Below, one piece after another: positions 46,399 through 57,996 of a stretch of 64,000 bases of DNA. Location of the stretch: the NCBI GenBank assembly GCA_037074705.1, contig CM073594.1, forward strand, positions 29,976,309 to 30,040,308, written 5' to 3'. Both the position numbers and the translations under genes were made by a program. Below the pieces are notes generated by a model. It saw nothing but the letters and a program-made list of their open reading frames with translations. It made no database searches and had not been told where the DNA came from. The number at the start of each line of letters is the position of its first letter. The stretch's first letter is position 1. Origin of the DNA: Zhengitettix transpicula. Lineage: Eukaryota; Arthropoda; Insecta; Orthoptera; Tetrigidae.

Positions 46399-48239
46399 AT
46401 GGATCTGAAATTGGTGAGCAGGAATAAACAATTAATGTATTATTATATGTTTCAGAAATGCCAGTCCTGTGAGTGATAAGTGGGATCAAAACTCCCCTCT
46501 TGTATATTTCATCTTTAGTGATCTGACATTTTTAAACCTTCCTGTTGATTTATTTAATATTTTACTTTACTCCCCTTTCAAGAACTCGAATATTGGCGTC
46601 CATCATTTCAAGTTTTCAAAATCCATTCTGAAGCATATCTGATGTACATTTATATCTGCACAACTCATCGATAGGAAGCGATAAAATATTACCAAATTAT
46701 GAATGTAAATTCATTAAATTTGATCAATAAGATGACTGCATCTGTAGTATATAACTATACCATTTTAATTTAATAAAAATATTATTTAGTTATTCGCTAC
46801 TCAGAAAATTGGGGATTGGGGCTAGCTATATATTTGGCATAATATTTTATTGGTAATAGACAACTCACATAATAATTTGTACCAAAAAGGTAAACACAGG
46901 AACTGTATTCCACAACCCTTAGTGTCGTACTTTTAACTAGTCTACTTATAATATGTTAACAATTTCCGAAAAGTCTCAAATGCGTTCAACAATTTACAAA
47001 TATATAAATAATTCCTCATATTTATTCTTAACCTTCTCCCAAGATTGATTTTAGAAATGTGAAAATTGTGGGAGTAATACGCAGAAGTCTACATGTTTAA
47101 AATTCAGACCGAATAATCTACATAAACTTTGCATGTATCGCAAGTGTATCAAAATCAATTTTTGATTTTGAAGAGAGTTTTTGATACTAAAAATGGTGAG
47201 TTTTTTTGTTACAGTATCAGCTTTCGTGATTTAAAATCCATTGATGTTATCAGCTGAGTGAGACTAGTGGTAACGGTGTCCTACAAAATACGTTCTTGGC
47301 GTCGACGTTGAGAAAACTGTGAACAAATTCACGTTGAGAAATAACATAAGTTAAAAATATTTGTTTTACGATTTAGTGAAAATGTCTTTTCTTTGTATAC
47401 GAAATTCTTGAATGAATCTCAACATTATTCCATAAACGTTGGTCCAAAGATTTATTTTGTTCGTTACCTTGCTTTCAGTGCAACGATACGTCGATCTCCG
47501 TGTAAAATTGTGATTTTAATATGTCGGGGATGTTTTGGCAGGCTATGCTATTGGGAAAAGCTTTCTAATCCTTCGGCCTGTACCGATCAGTCTGAGCCCA
47601 AGTGTGACAGATGCTAGAAGTAATTTCTTCGGAATCTGGAACTTTTTGAAATTACTGATTGAGAGATTTCGGTTTTGTGGGTAAAAAGGAATAAATTTCT
47701 CTGCAATTACGATTTTCCAGTCTCAGTCATTGTAGCTCACACTGTTGATTTCACTGTGGAGTGCGAGAGAGTAGATCCAAAGATATCCCAAACTCACGAT
47801 TTTTGAAAGCGCTATTTTTCATTGTCATGAGGTCAATGGAGTGCTAAACGTGGAATCTGTCGGTGTTTCTGTATCACTGTTAACAAAACTGACGTCTGTC
47901 TGTGATCCACAGGTATTTCTCCTAATTGGTTTGGTGATGATGGCCAGACACACCGAGTCAGCGCCACATTCTCCTGAGGACGCAGTCGTCCTGGAAGCGT
48001 GGCCGACTTACGGGGACGTTCTCTCGGGGGCAGATACCGACGTCGAAGACGCGGAGCCGGATTACGTCGATGAGCGATCCACGGACGACATGGAGACTGC
48101 GGCCAGCAGCATCGTCTTCCGACCACTTTTCCGGTACAGGCAGATCGTGGCCGCCCGTCGAAGGTATCGACCTTCTACTACGAGGCGTAGGGGCGTCACT
48201 CGCCGCAGGAACCGCAATCCCTACTATTACTACTACTAA
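46399..48239 (+). CDS. Secreted peptide precursor with VFRPLFRYR motif, copy 1
   Basis: I do not recognise this family. Exon 1 (46399-46413) encodes only MDLKL and is joined in phase 0 to exon 2 (47913-48239), giving about 113 residues. The joined N-terminus is a clear signal peptide (hydrophobic run LVFLLIGLVMM, probable cleavage after TESA). Next comes an acidic spacer rich in Asp and Glu, then the motif DDMETAASSIVFRPLFRYR (residues about 66-84). The following arginine-rich tail (AARRRYR, TTRRRGVTRRRNRN) ends in five tyrosines. The mature part has no cysteines. Several di- and tribasic sites would suit prohormone cleavage, but processing is inference. Two paralogues lie downstream with the same exon plan. 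A strong TATA box and initiator precede it, and AATAAA is at 48,296. It could be a neuropeptide-like precursor, an antimicrobial peptide or a cuticle-associated secreted protein. Confidence 0.82.
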
Positions 48240-51200
48240 CTGCACAAAGACTGACTATTCACACTCATCTCGCGCCAAATATTTTCATATTTAATAATAA
48301 AATTATTTATAATTATTCTCACCTGCATTTGAAATTTATTTACCATACCCAACAAATTGACTCTAGAAGGCCACGAATAATTTTTTTCTCCACGCCTTGA
48401 AGGACTTGCTTCGGTGAACAGAAAGGTGCTTTGCGGGTTCACAAAGAATTATTAACAAATATTCCATCTGTCCTCAGAAGTAAGTATAACTGAAAAAATA
48501 ATCACAACCTACTACCACCCTTCCGACACCGCTAAATAGTGACATCATTAAAAGTTAACTACCTTTAGTCGTATTGGAATCCAGACTCGACGGTCATAAA
48601 ATTTATATTTAAAATTTTTTATGTGTAATTGTATGACGGGTTTAGTTTTGTTGAATATTGTCGCTATACAAATATTTTTTAACAAAAAACAAATTAGTTT
48701 CAAGCGAATCCTAAAACACTGGTTTGTAAATATATTTTATTTGGTTCCGGCTTCGCTTAAAAAAATAACTAGGCTAAACCTGTGGAGTTATCACGAAATG
48801 TGGTTTAATATTCATAAATCGGGGATTACACGGCGTCGTGTGTCAGTAGAACTGTCTGAGATCACGGGAACGTGCTGGTGGTCTCAGGACTCTCCCGATC
48901 CAATCATGATAAAACGCTTCTCAGAAACAAGGGTAGAGGCGTACACTTTTTATGATTGTTACCCTGTCTTGAGAAGTAGCTATTTTCACATCCGGTAGTC
49001 TGATATAGTATCAATAGTCTGAAAACATCAGGTTATGTAAGGTTATGCCTTGAAGAAATGATTTGAAATAAACAACGACGATTATTTTAAAATTGAAGTG
49101 AACGTTACTAGTTCTGAAATGAAACTGGCGGATAATAAGACACTGAGGTGACAGGATTTGATAATTACATAAATAAGACTGCAGCAACTATCTGCATGGA
49201 AGTATCTGAATGTAGAAAAATGAGTCGGTAGCATATCAAAATAGAAAGTGGTAAAATAGTAAAAACATCAATGGTTTAATCGTTAAATGGTACTTCTAAT
49301 ATCATACTTGGAGTTTCTTCATGACCAATTCTTGAACAACGACTGCTAATATTTGCTTAGAAACCACAATAAAATCATGGATATTTACAAATAAATTTTC
49401 CTCATTGAGGATGTAACCTTGCTTTCCTCCTTTGGGATTTTCCTGTCCTTGGCTCTAAACCAAGACATTTAAATTAAGGTACCCATAAGTCGTGGCATCT
49501 ATGCTGGTTGGTTTATCCCTGCAACAGTTTTAGGAGAATACTGGGTAGAATCCTTAAACTATAACCCAGGGGCCCTAGTCACAACATGGCTACCTTGCTC
49601 TTCCTTCCAAATCTCAATCACTTCCTATGCTATTAAAGGGGAGAGCCATCAGAATGGATAAACTCACCCCCAGCAAAGCCTCATTTCATGCGACCGCAAT
49701 AAACGTGGAAATTGAGTTAATTCTTAATAAAACAAATTATTCTTTCACGACTCTGTTTAAGCAATCTGTATCTAAACGTTTTAGTAACTCCCTTGAAAAG
49801 AGTCGTTATCAGTACGAGCAGGAAACAGAAGTTCCTGTGAGCTTTGATTCTGAGCTGACGCAGTAAAGAATTTGAAGCGTCAGTATTATTTAGTGTTATA
49901 AATAATTCCATGTACGACTCTTCTTATTAAATCAATATTATACCAAGAGGCTTCATCACGCATAGATTAAGGCTTTAAAAATTTATATTCATTAAATGTT
50001 TTAATCATTTTTCTAAAGTTATAAAATTGTATTTACGGGTTATATTAAATATTTACTGTTGGTGTTAATACTGAAGACACTCTTTCAAAGGAGATTGTGG
50101 GATCAACAAACGTGGTTTTCACATTGTTTACATATATTTACCAATCCGGAGATTAATTTGGCTGAGTGTCGTATCCAAGAATTTCTTTGGTGATGGAGCC
50201 GAAGTTTATTTCTTACTGTTCTCCATTTACCAAAACCTCAATGAATTTCAAACTCGCTAATATATTGAAATTAAAACTCCCCCGAATAACTAACCAACTC
50301 GTTGCCTAAGAGTTTTCATATTTAGTCTATATTTTCCTTCCTATAATTCCTATAATTACCTAATCATATTCCAACTTTCAATTTTGAAAATTCCTTACTC
50401 GTTCCGATGAAAAAAGTCGTCAAGCTCCGTTCTAGAACATACTTCAGTTCATTTTTGACCGACGGGAACAAAATGTATTTTCGGACCATCTACTGCGGCC
50501 AAACAACTGCTAATAGTCCAGAAAATCAGCGACTGTACAAAGTTTTACGAATAAATATATTTTATCGTTTAAAAATGTTCTTCGAAATATATTGTAACGT
50601 GTATTTTATTTTGTCAGTTTAAATTCTTATTTTTTAATTTAAACTACAATTTTAGGCTGCATATAGATCCCCGAGTCGGGAAAATTGGTGACCATGTTTA
50701 TTCGGACATGTTGGGATTAGGAGGAAACCGGCAGATTTGGACCCAAATGGAAATTGCTATTCGAGGAGAAAGAAAATGAAGTTAAAATTTGATACGTCAC
50801 ATAACCGCCGATGTATTTAAAAAGGGCTGCAGAGAACTAGAGAGGACAGATTGTTTTGGTAGACACAGTGTTAGAGAGTTGTTTGTTTTATATGTGGAGA
50901 CATTTTTTTTAAAAAAATGTTATGGATAGTTTAAGACAGTAGATAGAGATTTTGGGGAGGAGGTAGCTGAATAAAGCATAAAGGGAGAGACGATATTGCT
51001 GTATAGAAGGTTCGGAGGGGAAAACCAGAGATTCCGAAGTTCAACTACGAACAGATGCGTATTGTTTTCGAGGACCATGACTTGTGTTCGTCCTTTCGCG
51101 AAAACAAAAATACCCAAGTGTAGGTACTTTCAATCAAAATTATTTAACAAAGTCTTCTGTTAGTTTTAACAGATTTTTATATGTAAATAATATCGTCATA

Positions 51201-51759
51201 AATTAAACTAAATCAATATACTTTATTTTTTTTAAAAAAACTTATTATTTAACTTCAAATATATAGTTTTGATGACTTGGGACTATTGTAAAGTATTGTG
51301 ATTTAATACATTTTATTACGATAAAAATCAGCTTGACAATATCTAATGTGAATTCTATTGAACGTTTTTCAAAATCACTATGGCGTTGTAGGAGACACAA
51401 GAGTGTATCTAAACCACGTGTAACGACTCAACTTACCCAAATAAACAAATCAGTGACAATTGCTAACTTCCCTAAAATTTTTATTTGTTACGCATATTTA
51501 AATATTTTTTATATTGCGAAGAATTATATTTTTAATTTTTAAATTTTAGTGTCAGTTATTTATTATGCTGAAAACTAATAGTAATTGCCGCCTTTTTAGT
51601 TTATTTTATTAACTACTGTTGTGATAATCTGAACAGTTCGAGAATGCTCGTCCCGAAGGAATGACGTATTATTACGAAACGTTTCTGGCGGTTGAAACTA
51701 ATCTTCGCGGTTGCTATCTTCTTCTGAAGCTTCCTTTGATACCACTGATAAAAAAACCT
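48240..51759. other. Spacer between secreted-peptide genes 1 and 2
   Basis: No supported gene. The poly(A) signal of copy 1 lies at 48,296-48,301. An interspersed repeat occupies about 49,430-49,670. A TATTTAAAAAGGG sequence near 50,813 with CACAGTG about 50 bases on could be a promoter, but no signal-peptide exon follows. The frames at 48,621-48,998 and 49,627-49,866 show no domain. Confidence 0.5.
49430..49670 (+). repeat. Interspersed repeat, same family as at 54,350
   Basis: AGAATACTGGGTAGAATCCT, TATAACCCAGGGGCCCTAGT, ATGGCTACCTTGCTC and CTTCCTATGCTATTAAAGGG recur, diverged and in reverse complement, at about 54,350-54,620. No coding capacity is visible. The class is uncertain; SINE-like is possible. 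Confidence 0.65.
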
Positions 51760-51766
51760 TATATAT
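51760..51766 (+). promoter_or_regulatory. TATA box of secreted-peptide gene 2
   Basis: TATATAC at 51,760-51,766, 49 bases before the ATG at 51,809. The 5' UTR would be only about 20 bases, in keeping with the compact first exons of the family. Confidence 0.6.
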
Positions 51767-51808
51767 ACACACTCTAAGACGTTTTGGAAATATTTTCAGA
51801 GGGGCGAC

Positions 51809-54800
51809 ATGAAGAAGTTTTTGGTAAGTCAGCGGTGTTCAAAAACATCAGAAATTTATTAACAGTTGGAAAAATTTGGTTTTTGATATTAAATGTAAGT
51901 ATTCTACATTGGAAAAAATTTAATGTACGCTTTCTTATTTCCCTTAGTGACCACTGAAAAAACATTTTAAACCAAAGGAGATCGCCAACCATCTCTAATT
52001 GTTTAATTTAACTTCTATCAGCAGTTTATTGATAAAATTTTCATCTGCATATTTCTTATTGTATCACTGTTAAGTTTGTATCTGTATTCTTCATAGATGC
52101 AAATATTTTAATTTTACTGGTACCGCCGTTGTTATCAAACGAGAAGATGGAAAATTACTCTCATTTAGGTACCCAAGTAATATGCAAAATATTTTTTTTA
52201 TTAGAAATTAGAATTAGAAATATCTAAAACTTTCTGTTAAAATAGGATTGTTTGGATTTTCTAATTAATATTATGTATCACCTGGTGAAGTGTCAAATAA
52301 TGGACCAAAACAGTGTGTGTTTCTATTGTATATGAATATTTTTTATGTTAATGTAACCATTGAACTTCAATTAAATTTACATTCTCTGAGTTATGAGGTA
52401 ATGTATCCATTTATCATTAAATGTCAGATCAAATGATCAAGTATAGTCTTTTGAAAAGTATTGGAATTTTAAATTTTTGAATCAGAAACATATAAGATTT
52501 TTTGTATTCGATTTTTTTTTAAACAGTGAAACACAATCTTTGCGTTTTAATATGTATTTCTTAAAATATTTTGCTGTATGTGCAAAAATAAATGAAATAT
52601 AAATTAGAAAGGTGTTGAAATAGCAAAGGTTAGCAACTGGTAAAAATTATGTATGAAGTAACTTTAAATATTCCAGACAGAAACAATTAAATCTTCTTTT
52701 TTTTTTTAAATAAAATCGATTTAACATTCTTCATATATCACCAATTAATTTTCATATAACTTAAAATATTTCTTTCATAAGGGATATATAAAATATCCAA
52801 TGTAAGTTTTACATCATTCTGTTACTAGTTGGAATTTATTTATTACTAGCTGGGTGCCCGGCGTTGCCCGAGATGTCATTTATCTATAACCCCCGATATG
52901 ACTCCAATTTCGGCTGCTTTTGCGCAATTTTTATGTAACGCTACTCGAACCCTAATCATTATAATTAACTCTGAAAAATATTTCTTCAACGCAAATATCT
53001 GCCGTGTTTGCATGTTCCAAAATTTGCACCCCGCTACCCCTGCATCAGAGGGGTAAATGCCAATTTGAATGTCGTAACTAAACACAGTGACTTCCATAAC
53101 CTTTGATTTGACTCCAATATCGGTTGTATTCGCGTTATTTTACTGTAAAGCATCTCCACCACAAACCCGAAGGGTGTCCTTTTCACAGGGCATAGGGGAT
53201 GAAAATTGTATTCAGATAACATTGGTAGAAACACTATCAATATCTTTGACCCCTAAAAATATTTATCCGACTCAAATATCGGCTGTTTTAGTATGTTTAA
53301 ATATTTCCACCCCCGCTTCTGGGGGTGGAAGACGCGTCTCACCCCGACAGTGTTTGTTTCCTGGTCGCAAAGAACACGTGTACGAAATTTGGTGAAAATT
53401 GCTCGACTGGTGTAGATTTGTATTTTATTTAGAAAACGTTTGTATGGGAAATAGAAAAGGGCTGTTTTTAGGGTTTTCCCGGAAATTATTCGATTTTTTC
53501 TCGCCTTTTAAACCTTCCCTAGACCTCCACGAACATTTCAAGACTAAGATAAGATAAATCCGTTCAGCCGTTCTCGAGTTTTAGTGAGACTAACGAACAG
53601 CAATTCATTTTTATATATATAGATAGATACATTGAGATTTCAATAATGTATAATATCTTTACGAACATTAAGAAACTAATTTGCAATAGAAATGTTCAGG
53701 TACCTATATTTCAAAAAAGTTTTAGAAAGGTGTTGAAATATCAAAGGTTAGAAACTGGTAAAAATTAGGTGACTTTAAATATTATGTTCAGCAAATATGT
53801 TAAATATTTTTTTTTAAAAAAAACGCTCAAACATTTTTCATATAACTTAAAATATTTCTTTCATAAACGATGAATAAATTATCCAAAGTAAGTAGGGCTA
53901 ATTACATTCTCTGACTTATGGGCTCATGTATCCATTTATCATTAAATGCGAGATCAAGTATTAATTCTATTTTTCTGAAAAGGAATTAATTACTTATCAG
54001 TAATTTCTAGTTTTATTTTACAACCAATTAGGAATTGTAAACTTGTATTTCCTTCACGACAAGATTTTTATCTCATTTTACTTATCGTGATTAGCTTTTC
54101 AACACGTAGATTGTGGCTGAGATTGCGTTCTGATTGCCAATTAATTTGGCGCATATCCGGAATCGGTGAAGTGAGAAATGGGAGGTGAAAGGAAAAATAT
54201 CAGCGACCAATATTTATTCTGGTGGTTCATACTGGAATTTTTTTTTAATTGCAGGCACTCATAATATAGTTGAATATTCAGCTCTGTTATAATTTAAAAC
54301 TACTGCAATTTCAATTACTATTATATTGCTTTTTTTATGGCAACGGGCTACATGAGGGTAATCCACGTTGGGCAACTTCCCTTTAATAGCATAGGAAGGG
54401 ATTTGAAAGGGGGGATGTGGAAGGGTAGAGGAAGGTAGCCAAGGGTTAACTAGGGTCCCCGGGCTATATTTTAAGGACCCTACCCGGCATTCGCCTAAAT
54501 AAATGCAGGGAAAACCCTAGAAAAACCTGCACCAGGTAGGTCGGGCATTGGGTACTTGTCCCACGCCCTTCCGATAGCGGGAGAGGAGTTTGCTGTGGGG
54601 ACGCAGCAATCCCTTCTCCGTGCCTCGACCAGTTTACCATTACTTTTAACTTATAATCATTATATTTCTAGTATCACTTGGGAGATAAGACTACTAACTC
54701 CTAGAATTAGAAGTCTCCATTTTACACAGTGTACCTATAGATGGTACTAACTGCCGCGCGCAGTAAAATCTTCGGACAGTAGTATTTTGTTCCCATACCT

Positions 54801-55181
54801 CATGTCGCCATTCAGACTCCCAACAAAAGTCTAGTGTCTGTTTCTCTCGAAATTGATGAGACTCGGATATAACACTGTTTTTTTCCCCGTGTTACAGGCG
54901 TATGTTTCCTGATAGTTTTGTATCTATTTCAGGCTCTGGTGATCGTCGTTTGTTTGGTGTTCTTTCGGAACGTCATCAGCGACGATCCAGAAGTAGGGGT
55001 GGAGGAGAACGTGCTACCATTAAGTGCAGACGTTTATAATTATGATGACCGAAACATCGACGACTTGGAACCAGCTGAGGCCATGGTCTTCAGGCCAATG
55101 TTTGCCTACAGGAAAATGATGGAGAGGAGAAAGAAGTGGCAGGAAGACAACAGCAGACGACGTATCCCGTACTACTATTAA
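51809..55181 (+). CDS. Secreted peptide precursor with VFRPMFAYR motif, copy 2
   Basis: Second member of the unrecognised family. Exon 1 (51809-51823) encodes MKKFL with donor GTAAGT. Exon 2 (54933-55181) follows in phase 0 after a 3.1-kb intron, giving about 87 residues. The join creates a signal peptide (LALVIVVCLVFFRNVIS). Then come an acidic spacer (DDPEVGVEEN, DDRNIDD), the core DLEPAEAMVFRPMFAYR, a basic stretch (MMERRKKWQ) and the end RRRIPYYY. The mature chain has no cysteines. Relative to copy 1 the core keeps D-x-E-x-A, VFRP, F and YR, and the tyrosine tail is shorter. AATAAA lies at 55,242. The intron is enlarged by a rearranged duplication and a retroelement-like repeat. Confidence in the splice rests on phase, the signal peptide and the identical plan in copies 1 and 3. 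Confidence 0.82.
52380..54000. repeat. Diverged permuted duplication in the intron of peptide gene 2
   Basis: Three blocks occur twice. ATTCTCTGAGTTATGAGG with ATGTATCCATTTATCATTAA is at about 52,380 and 53,912. TAGAAAGGTGTTGAAAT with AAAGGTTAG is at about 52,606 and 53,726. CATATAACTTAAAATATTTC with TTTCATAA is at about 52,752 and 53,838. The block order is 1-2-3 on the left and 2-3-1 on the right, as expected for a tandem duplication later split by the repeat at 52,846-53,635. Confidence 0.75.
52846..53635 (+). mobile_element. Retroelement-type interspersed repeat (3' UTR-like)
   Basis: Begins TTACTAGCTGGGTGCCCGGC and GTTGCCCGAGATG. It contains ACGAAATTTGGTGAAAATTG and ATCCGTTCAGCCGTTCTCGA, and ends CATTTTTATATATATAGATAGATA. 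Widespread insect repeats linked to non-LTR (RTE-like) elements share this pattern of a 'GCTG..GCCCGGC' start, 'GTTCAGCCGTT' and a TATATAGATAGATA end. There is no intact coding region. Confidence 0.65.
54350..54620 (-). repeat. Interspersed repeat, same family as at 49,430
   Basis: Reverse-oriented copy with CCTTTAATAGCATAGGAAGG, GGTAGCCAAGGGTTAACTAG, GGTCCCCGGGCTATATTTTA and AGGACCCTACCCGGCATTCG. It lies in the intron of peptide gene 2, so it is not part of the transcript's coding region. Confidence 0.65.
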
Positions 55182-56891
55182 TCAAAAATTAACCAAAAGT
55201 CAATTATTATTCTCAAGTTTGTACGTTGAAAAGCTAATGATAATAAATTTTTCTGAAATAAATAGAAACCTTTTAAAATACGCGGTGAATTTCTTGGTGA
55301 ACAAAATAAGTTGAAGTAATTTAGTCCGTTAAACATTGGGCACCTGAACAAATAAAAACCATTCATCTTCAAGGAGTTTGAATTATGAATAAATATATAT
55401 ATAAAACCGCCTTATTTAAGTACATTTAAGAACAAATTGAAATTATGCTCGAGGCTATCATAACGATAATATAATGCATGTAAATATCACTGTATAAAAC
55501 CATCATATATTTTTTGTCATAACGAGAAAATCTTTTAGATAATAAGATAATCTATAATTAAAAATATATATTTCAGTATTATTCACAATAAACATAAGTA
55601 TACCGAAAATTTATAATTCAAAGTGGCGTAATGTAACCAAATATATAATCCTTTCGTGCCAATATACGTTAGGTTATAAAATGTTTCATTATGTATGTAT
55701 ATAATGAAGAACACATTTATTAATATTCTCCTAGAAGAAGAATATTTTTTCTGTCGACTTATTTGGAAATGATCGTAATTCACTGGAGTAAGATCTTCCA
55801 AAATGAAGCATGTCAGAGCGTATTGGATGTTTTTTATGACCATTAGATTTACAACAGATCTTTAAAAATTGTCGATTGCGATTAAATGACCTCGTACAGT
55901 CTTATATTATTTCTTGTTTAATGGGAAGAAGCTTCCAACTACGCTGTCAGATTCATCTTAAAAATTTCAATTCGTGTTGAATTTTCTTCTTTGCCGAATG
56001 GGGTTCACCAAGAGATATATCCATTTTATTTGTCATGTTTTACCTTGTACTTCAAAGCAATTGATTGGAGTGGACGGAAAAAAACGATTTAATCTATTAT
56101 ACGTGGTTCGTGAATTTGTGGAACGGGATATATTTAGGTAAGCTCGGGTTAATAATTGTACAATCGAATGCTAGTGTATCCAACGGGAAAAAGAAAGTAT
56201 TTTCAGAGTTAAAAACCATGATAGAGTCTCGAGTGCTACTGGATCTGCGAAAGGTAAGGTCGTAATAATTACAAGAATTAACTTAGCGTATTTATAAATT
56301 TGATTGCCGCAAGGGTTAAGAAGTAGAAAGTTTAAGGGATGGATAGCAATTGATATGTCCTTAAATAAACCGTATTTATGTCTGATGGCGCCTTTAAGAA
56401 AATTTTGTGAATGAATTTTTAAAGTTGAATCATGCTGAGGCTTTTCGTAAGATACGTTTTTAAAGTAATTTATCAGATGAATTATATACTATAATATAAT
56501 ATTACTATATATATTTATTATAATAATATTATATAAATATTATTACACACACTGATATTTCTAAATAATTTTAAGTATGACGCTTGTTCAATAAATTGCA
56601 GAAATTTGTATTATATAATGATATTTATTTTGTTCCGCCACGGGAAAATTTTTGATTACCATGCATTATATGAGACCTTTAAAACCCAGTAGGAGGAAGG
56701 ACAAAATGAAGGAAGGAGATTAGCGAGCTGAAGCCTGAAAATATATACTAAAAAATCGAGAACTGATTTAAAATAGTTTATTAACAATTTTAAGAAAGTA
56801 CAAAAACATTTAACAAAATTAACAATGAGTTGATTGATGAAATGTAGGATGGGTAAAAATGTGGCGATGATATTTTAGAGTTTGTGGTATG
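55182..56891. other. Spacer between secreted-peptide genes 2 and 3
   Basis: Contains the 3' ends of two convergent genes: AATAAA at 55,242 and 55,258 for copy 2, and a minus-strand AATAAA at 56,777-56,782 for copy 3. The frames at 55,583-55,843 and 56,065-56,265 have no recognisable content. The AT-rich region 56,480-56,560 is imperfectly palindromic (ATAATATTACT ... AATAATATTAT). Confidence 0.55.
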
Positions 56892-57928
56892 TCATCTCTG
56901 AAAAGGGTTGCTCCTCTTAACCCTGTACCGGAACAAAGGTCTGAAGACGATGTTGGCTGCGGTTTCCATATCTTCCAAGCCACCAGCGTCTTCGTAGTCA
57001 GATTCGAAGGACTTGGTCAGCAAACCCTCCAGATCCTCGATCTCAGCTTCTCGCTTTGAGATTGGCAAAGCTGAGGACCAGCAACAGATGATGAGAGCCG
57101 CGGCCAGGAGAAACTAAAACAAAGAGGAACGAATTCGTAATGGGCTACTAAAATCAGTCTTTATACACATTACAGTTTATTTTATGGGATATTTGGTTTG
57201 TTTCCGATTAAATTATTTTTATAGAACATAAGAGTGTTTATAAAGTGGGGTAAGGAAAATTGTACCGTAAGTTTAAAAATGATTCTACTTATCCATCAAC
57301 GACTTATAAAGTGATTAAATGCAGATTTAACATTTAATATGATAAAAAACTGAATTTTATTTTCATTTAAGAAAAAGAGTTAACGGCGTAATGAACCATA
57401 CAACTCTACATTGCGGACTGTTAAATATATTTTGAAATGCGTGGTGAAATATTGGAATAAAATATTCCTATCTCAGTTAAAATTGTAACAACCTTTCAGT
57501 TTTGAAATTAAAAATTTAATAAAGTTTTAAACAATCAGAGATATTTTAAACGGTTGTGAATCAAAAAGAAACGTGAGAACTGACCTTTTTAAATCTCTTA
57601 AAACACGGCCGGTGTTACAGATGAATATAATTTTACTTACAATAAAATTTAAGTTTGTTAAAATTTATTTTAAAACGTAAAAAAATGTTAAACATTTTAA
57701 TATAAATGCAATGAAACGGATGAAGAAATCGTGTCTGAGAGATAAAAATATTTAGTTGTAACGAAAGTAAGGGAATCTAATAGAATTTATGAGTAGATTA
57801 GAGAGAAAAACTATTTGATATTCTACAAAATAAATTTTACACGAACAAATTTCCGCCATGGCGTCAAACAAACTCTCGTAATACGAGATGTATGAGACGT
57901 TGAAGCTTACCCAGAAAATATTCGTCAT
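56892..57928 (-). CDS. Secreted peptide precursor with VFRPLFRYR motif, copy 3 (inverted)
   Basis: Third member, on the opposite strand. Exon 1 (57928-57911) encodes MTNIFW. Exon 2 (57113-56892) joins in phase 0 across a 0.8-kb intron, giving about 79 residues. The signal peptide is WFLLAAALIICCWSSA with cleavage probably before LPIS. A KR site follows (PISKREAEIEDLEG), then an acidic spacer (ESDYEDAGGLE), the core DMETAANIVFRPLFRYR and VKRSNPFQR. The core differs from copy 1 by little: copy 1 has SSIVFRPLFRYR where copy 3 has NIVFRPLFRYR. The basic, tyrosine-rich tail is missing here, so the tail is dispensable for whatever the core does. The two KR sites would release a peptide ending in the core plus VKR. 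That processing is an inference. Confidence 0.82.
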
Positions 57929-57972
57929 CGTAGAAGAAGCTGCCTGCGATTTGTAATCGTAAACATGCAGAG

Positions 57973-57996
57973 ACTGACTGTGGCACGGTATATATA
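57973..57996 (-). promoter_or_regulatory. Core promoter of secreted-peptide gene 3
   Basis: On the minus strand TATATATA (57,996-57,989) is followed by TCAGT (57,977-57,973). The spacing is shorter than usual for TATA to initiator. An upstream ATG at about 57,966 opens a 13-codon frame that overlaps the main start out of frame. Confidence 0.55.

Noticed and set aside
47833..48245. Minus-strand frames opposite secreted-peptide gene 1
   Set aside because: They are shadows of the GC-rich, Arg-rich coding exon on the plus strand, with no domain, signal peptide or splice structure.
50813..50960. Promoter of a fourth secreted-peptide gene
   Set aside because: TATTTAAAAA and CACAGTG are present, but no short ATG exon with a donor follows and no VFRP-type second exon exists nearby on either strand.
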